24,902 bases of DNA from CAYVDH01 sp964450355 (lineage in GTDB: Bacteria; Bacteroidota; Bacteroidia; NS11-12g; UBA955). A program made the position numbers and the translations under genes. Below, in pieces: positions 24,769 to 24,902 of this stretch; positions within the stretch are counted from its first letter, which is position 1; each line of letters opens with the position of its first letter. The notes beneath the pieces were generated by a model. It saw only the letters and a program-made list of their open reading frames with translations. It did no database searches and was not told the origin of the DNA. The stretch is taken from assembly GCA_964450355.1 (NCBI GenBank), contig CAYVDH010000030.1:1-24902 (forward strand), read 5' to 3'.

Positions 24769-24902
24769 ATGAAAAAAATCAATTTCATAATTACCTTAAT
24801 TTCTATTTTGTTTTTTATGCAATGTAAGGACAAAGACCCAACTAAGCCTGGCTATCAAAGAAAAGCGCCTAGCCCTGTTTATTTAAAATACAGATTAGGA
24901 CC
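24769..24902 (+). CDS. Lipoprotein, tandem family copy 3 (cut by the right edge)
   Basis: Only 44 codons are inside the window. The signal peptide and attachment Cys (C19) are the same as in copy 2, but from 24826 to the edge the DNA equals copy 1 (23383-23459) at all 77 positions, including KAPSPVYLKYRLGP where copy 2 has KAPKPEYYTFRM. The copy is thus a mosaic, and the array continues beyond the window. Confidence 0.85.
   Translation, partial: MKKINFIITLISILFFMQCKDKDPTKPGYQRKAPSPVYLKYRLG

Noticed and set aside
1..24902. tRNA, rRNA or known riboswitch
   Set aside because: No cloverleaf-like segments, rRNA-like conserved stretches or recognisable aptamer cores were found by eye.

Overview
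The window is AT-rich DNA from a bacterium of the phylum Bacteroidota. Three things point there: a C-terminal type IX secretion (T9SS) sorting domain, upstream sequences matching the Bacteroidota -7 promoter box TAnnTTTG with no obvious Shine-Dalgarno sites, and gene families typical of the phylum (Y_Y_Y/LytS kinase with LytTR regulator, BNR-repeat T9SS cargo, MBL-rhodanese persulfide dioxygenase). I cannot name a genus.

Layout. (1) 2-2474: a sensor kinase, cut by the left edge, and its LytTR response regulator, overlapping by 8 bp. (2) 2590-5243, + strand: an MBL-fold/double-rhodanese sulfur enzyme, a secreted protein of unknown function and a [2Fe-2S] ferredoxin, ending at a hairpin shared with the convergent gene. 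(3) 5248-11109, - strand: a tight run read CPBP protease > cdsA > MmcQ/YjbR protein > small exported protein > 962-residue BNR/T9SS protein > DCC thiol oxidoreductase. (4) 11149-14555, + strand: tRNA-dihydrouridine synthase (probably starting at TTG), a TraB/GumN-like protein with an acidic extension, and a small outer-membrane-barrel candidate. (5) 14559-16296: imidazolonepropionase and a gamma-carbonic-anhydrase-like protein, divergent, with start codons overlapping in one CATG. (6) 16297-16510: an intergenic region with a GC-rich island, where ordinary genes give way to accessory DNA. (7) 16511-22823, - strand: a restriction-modification island read nuclease-methyltransferase fusion > Fic > specificity subunit > small PD-(D/E)xK protein > orphan. 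(8) 22824-23310: a gene-free stretch with an upstream palindrome and a 245-bp miniature transposon with IS1380/piggyBac-like ends. (9) 23311-24902: a tandem array of paralogous lipoproteins running off the right edge.

How the genes fit together. The most system-like part is region 7. The methyltransferase carries an N-terminal nuclease-like domain with a QxxxY motif, a separate two-domain specificity subunit is present, and no HsdR translocase is in the window. That fits a Type I-derived or Type IIB-like (BcgI-style) enzyme, with a self-inhibited Fic enzyme inside the operon and a second nuclease-fold protein behind the specificity gene. Two nearly identical 33-bp palindromic repeats fill the fic-hsdS junction. 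The second notable part is the lipoprotein array: the third copy is a mosaic that switches from copy-2-like to copy-1-like sequence within its first 60 bases, which suggests ongoing recombination. No tRNA, rRNA or CRISPR array was seen. All family assignments come from reading motifs by eye; no database search was run.
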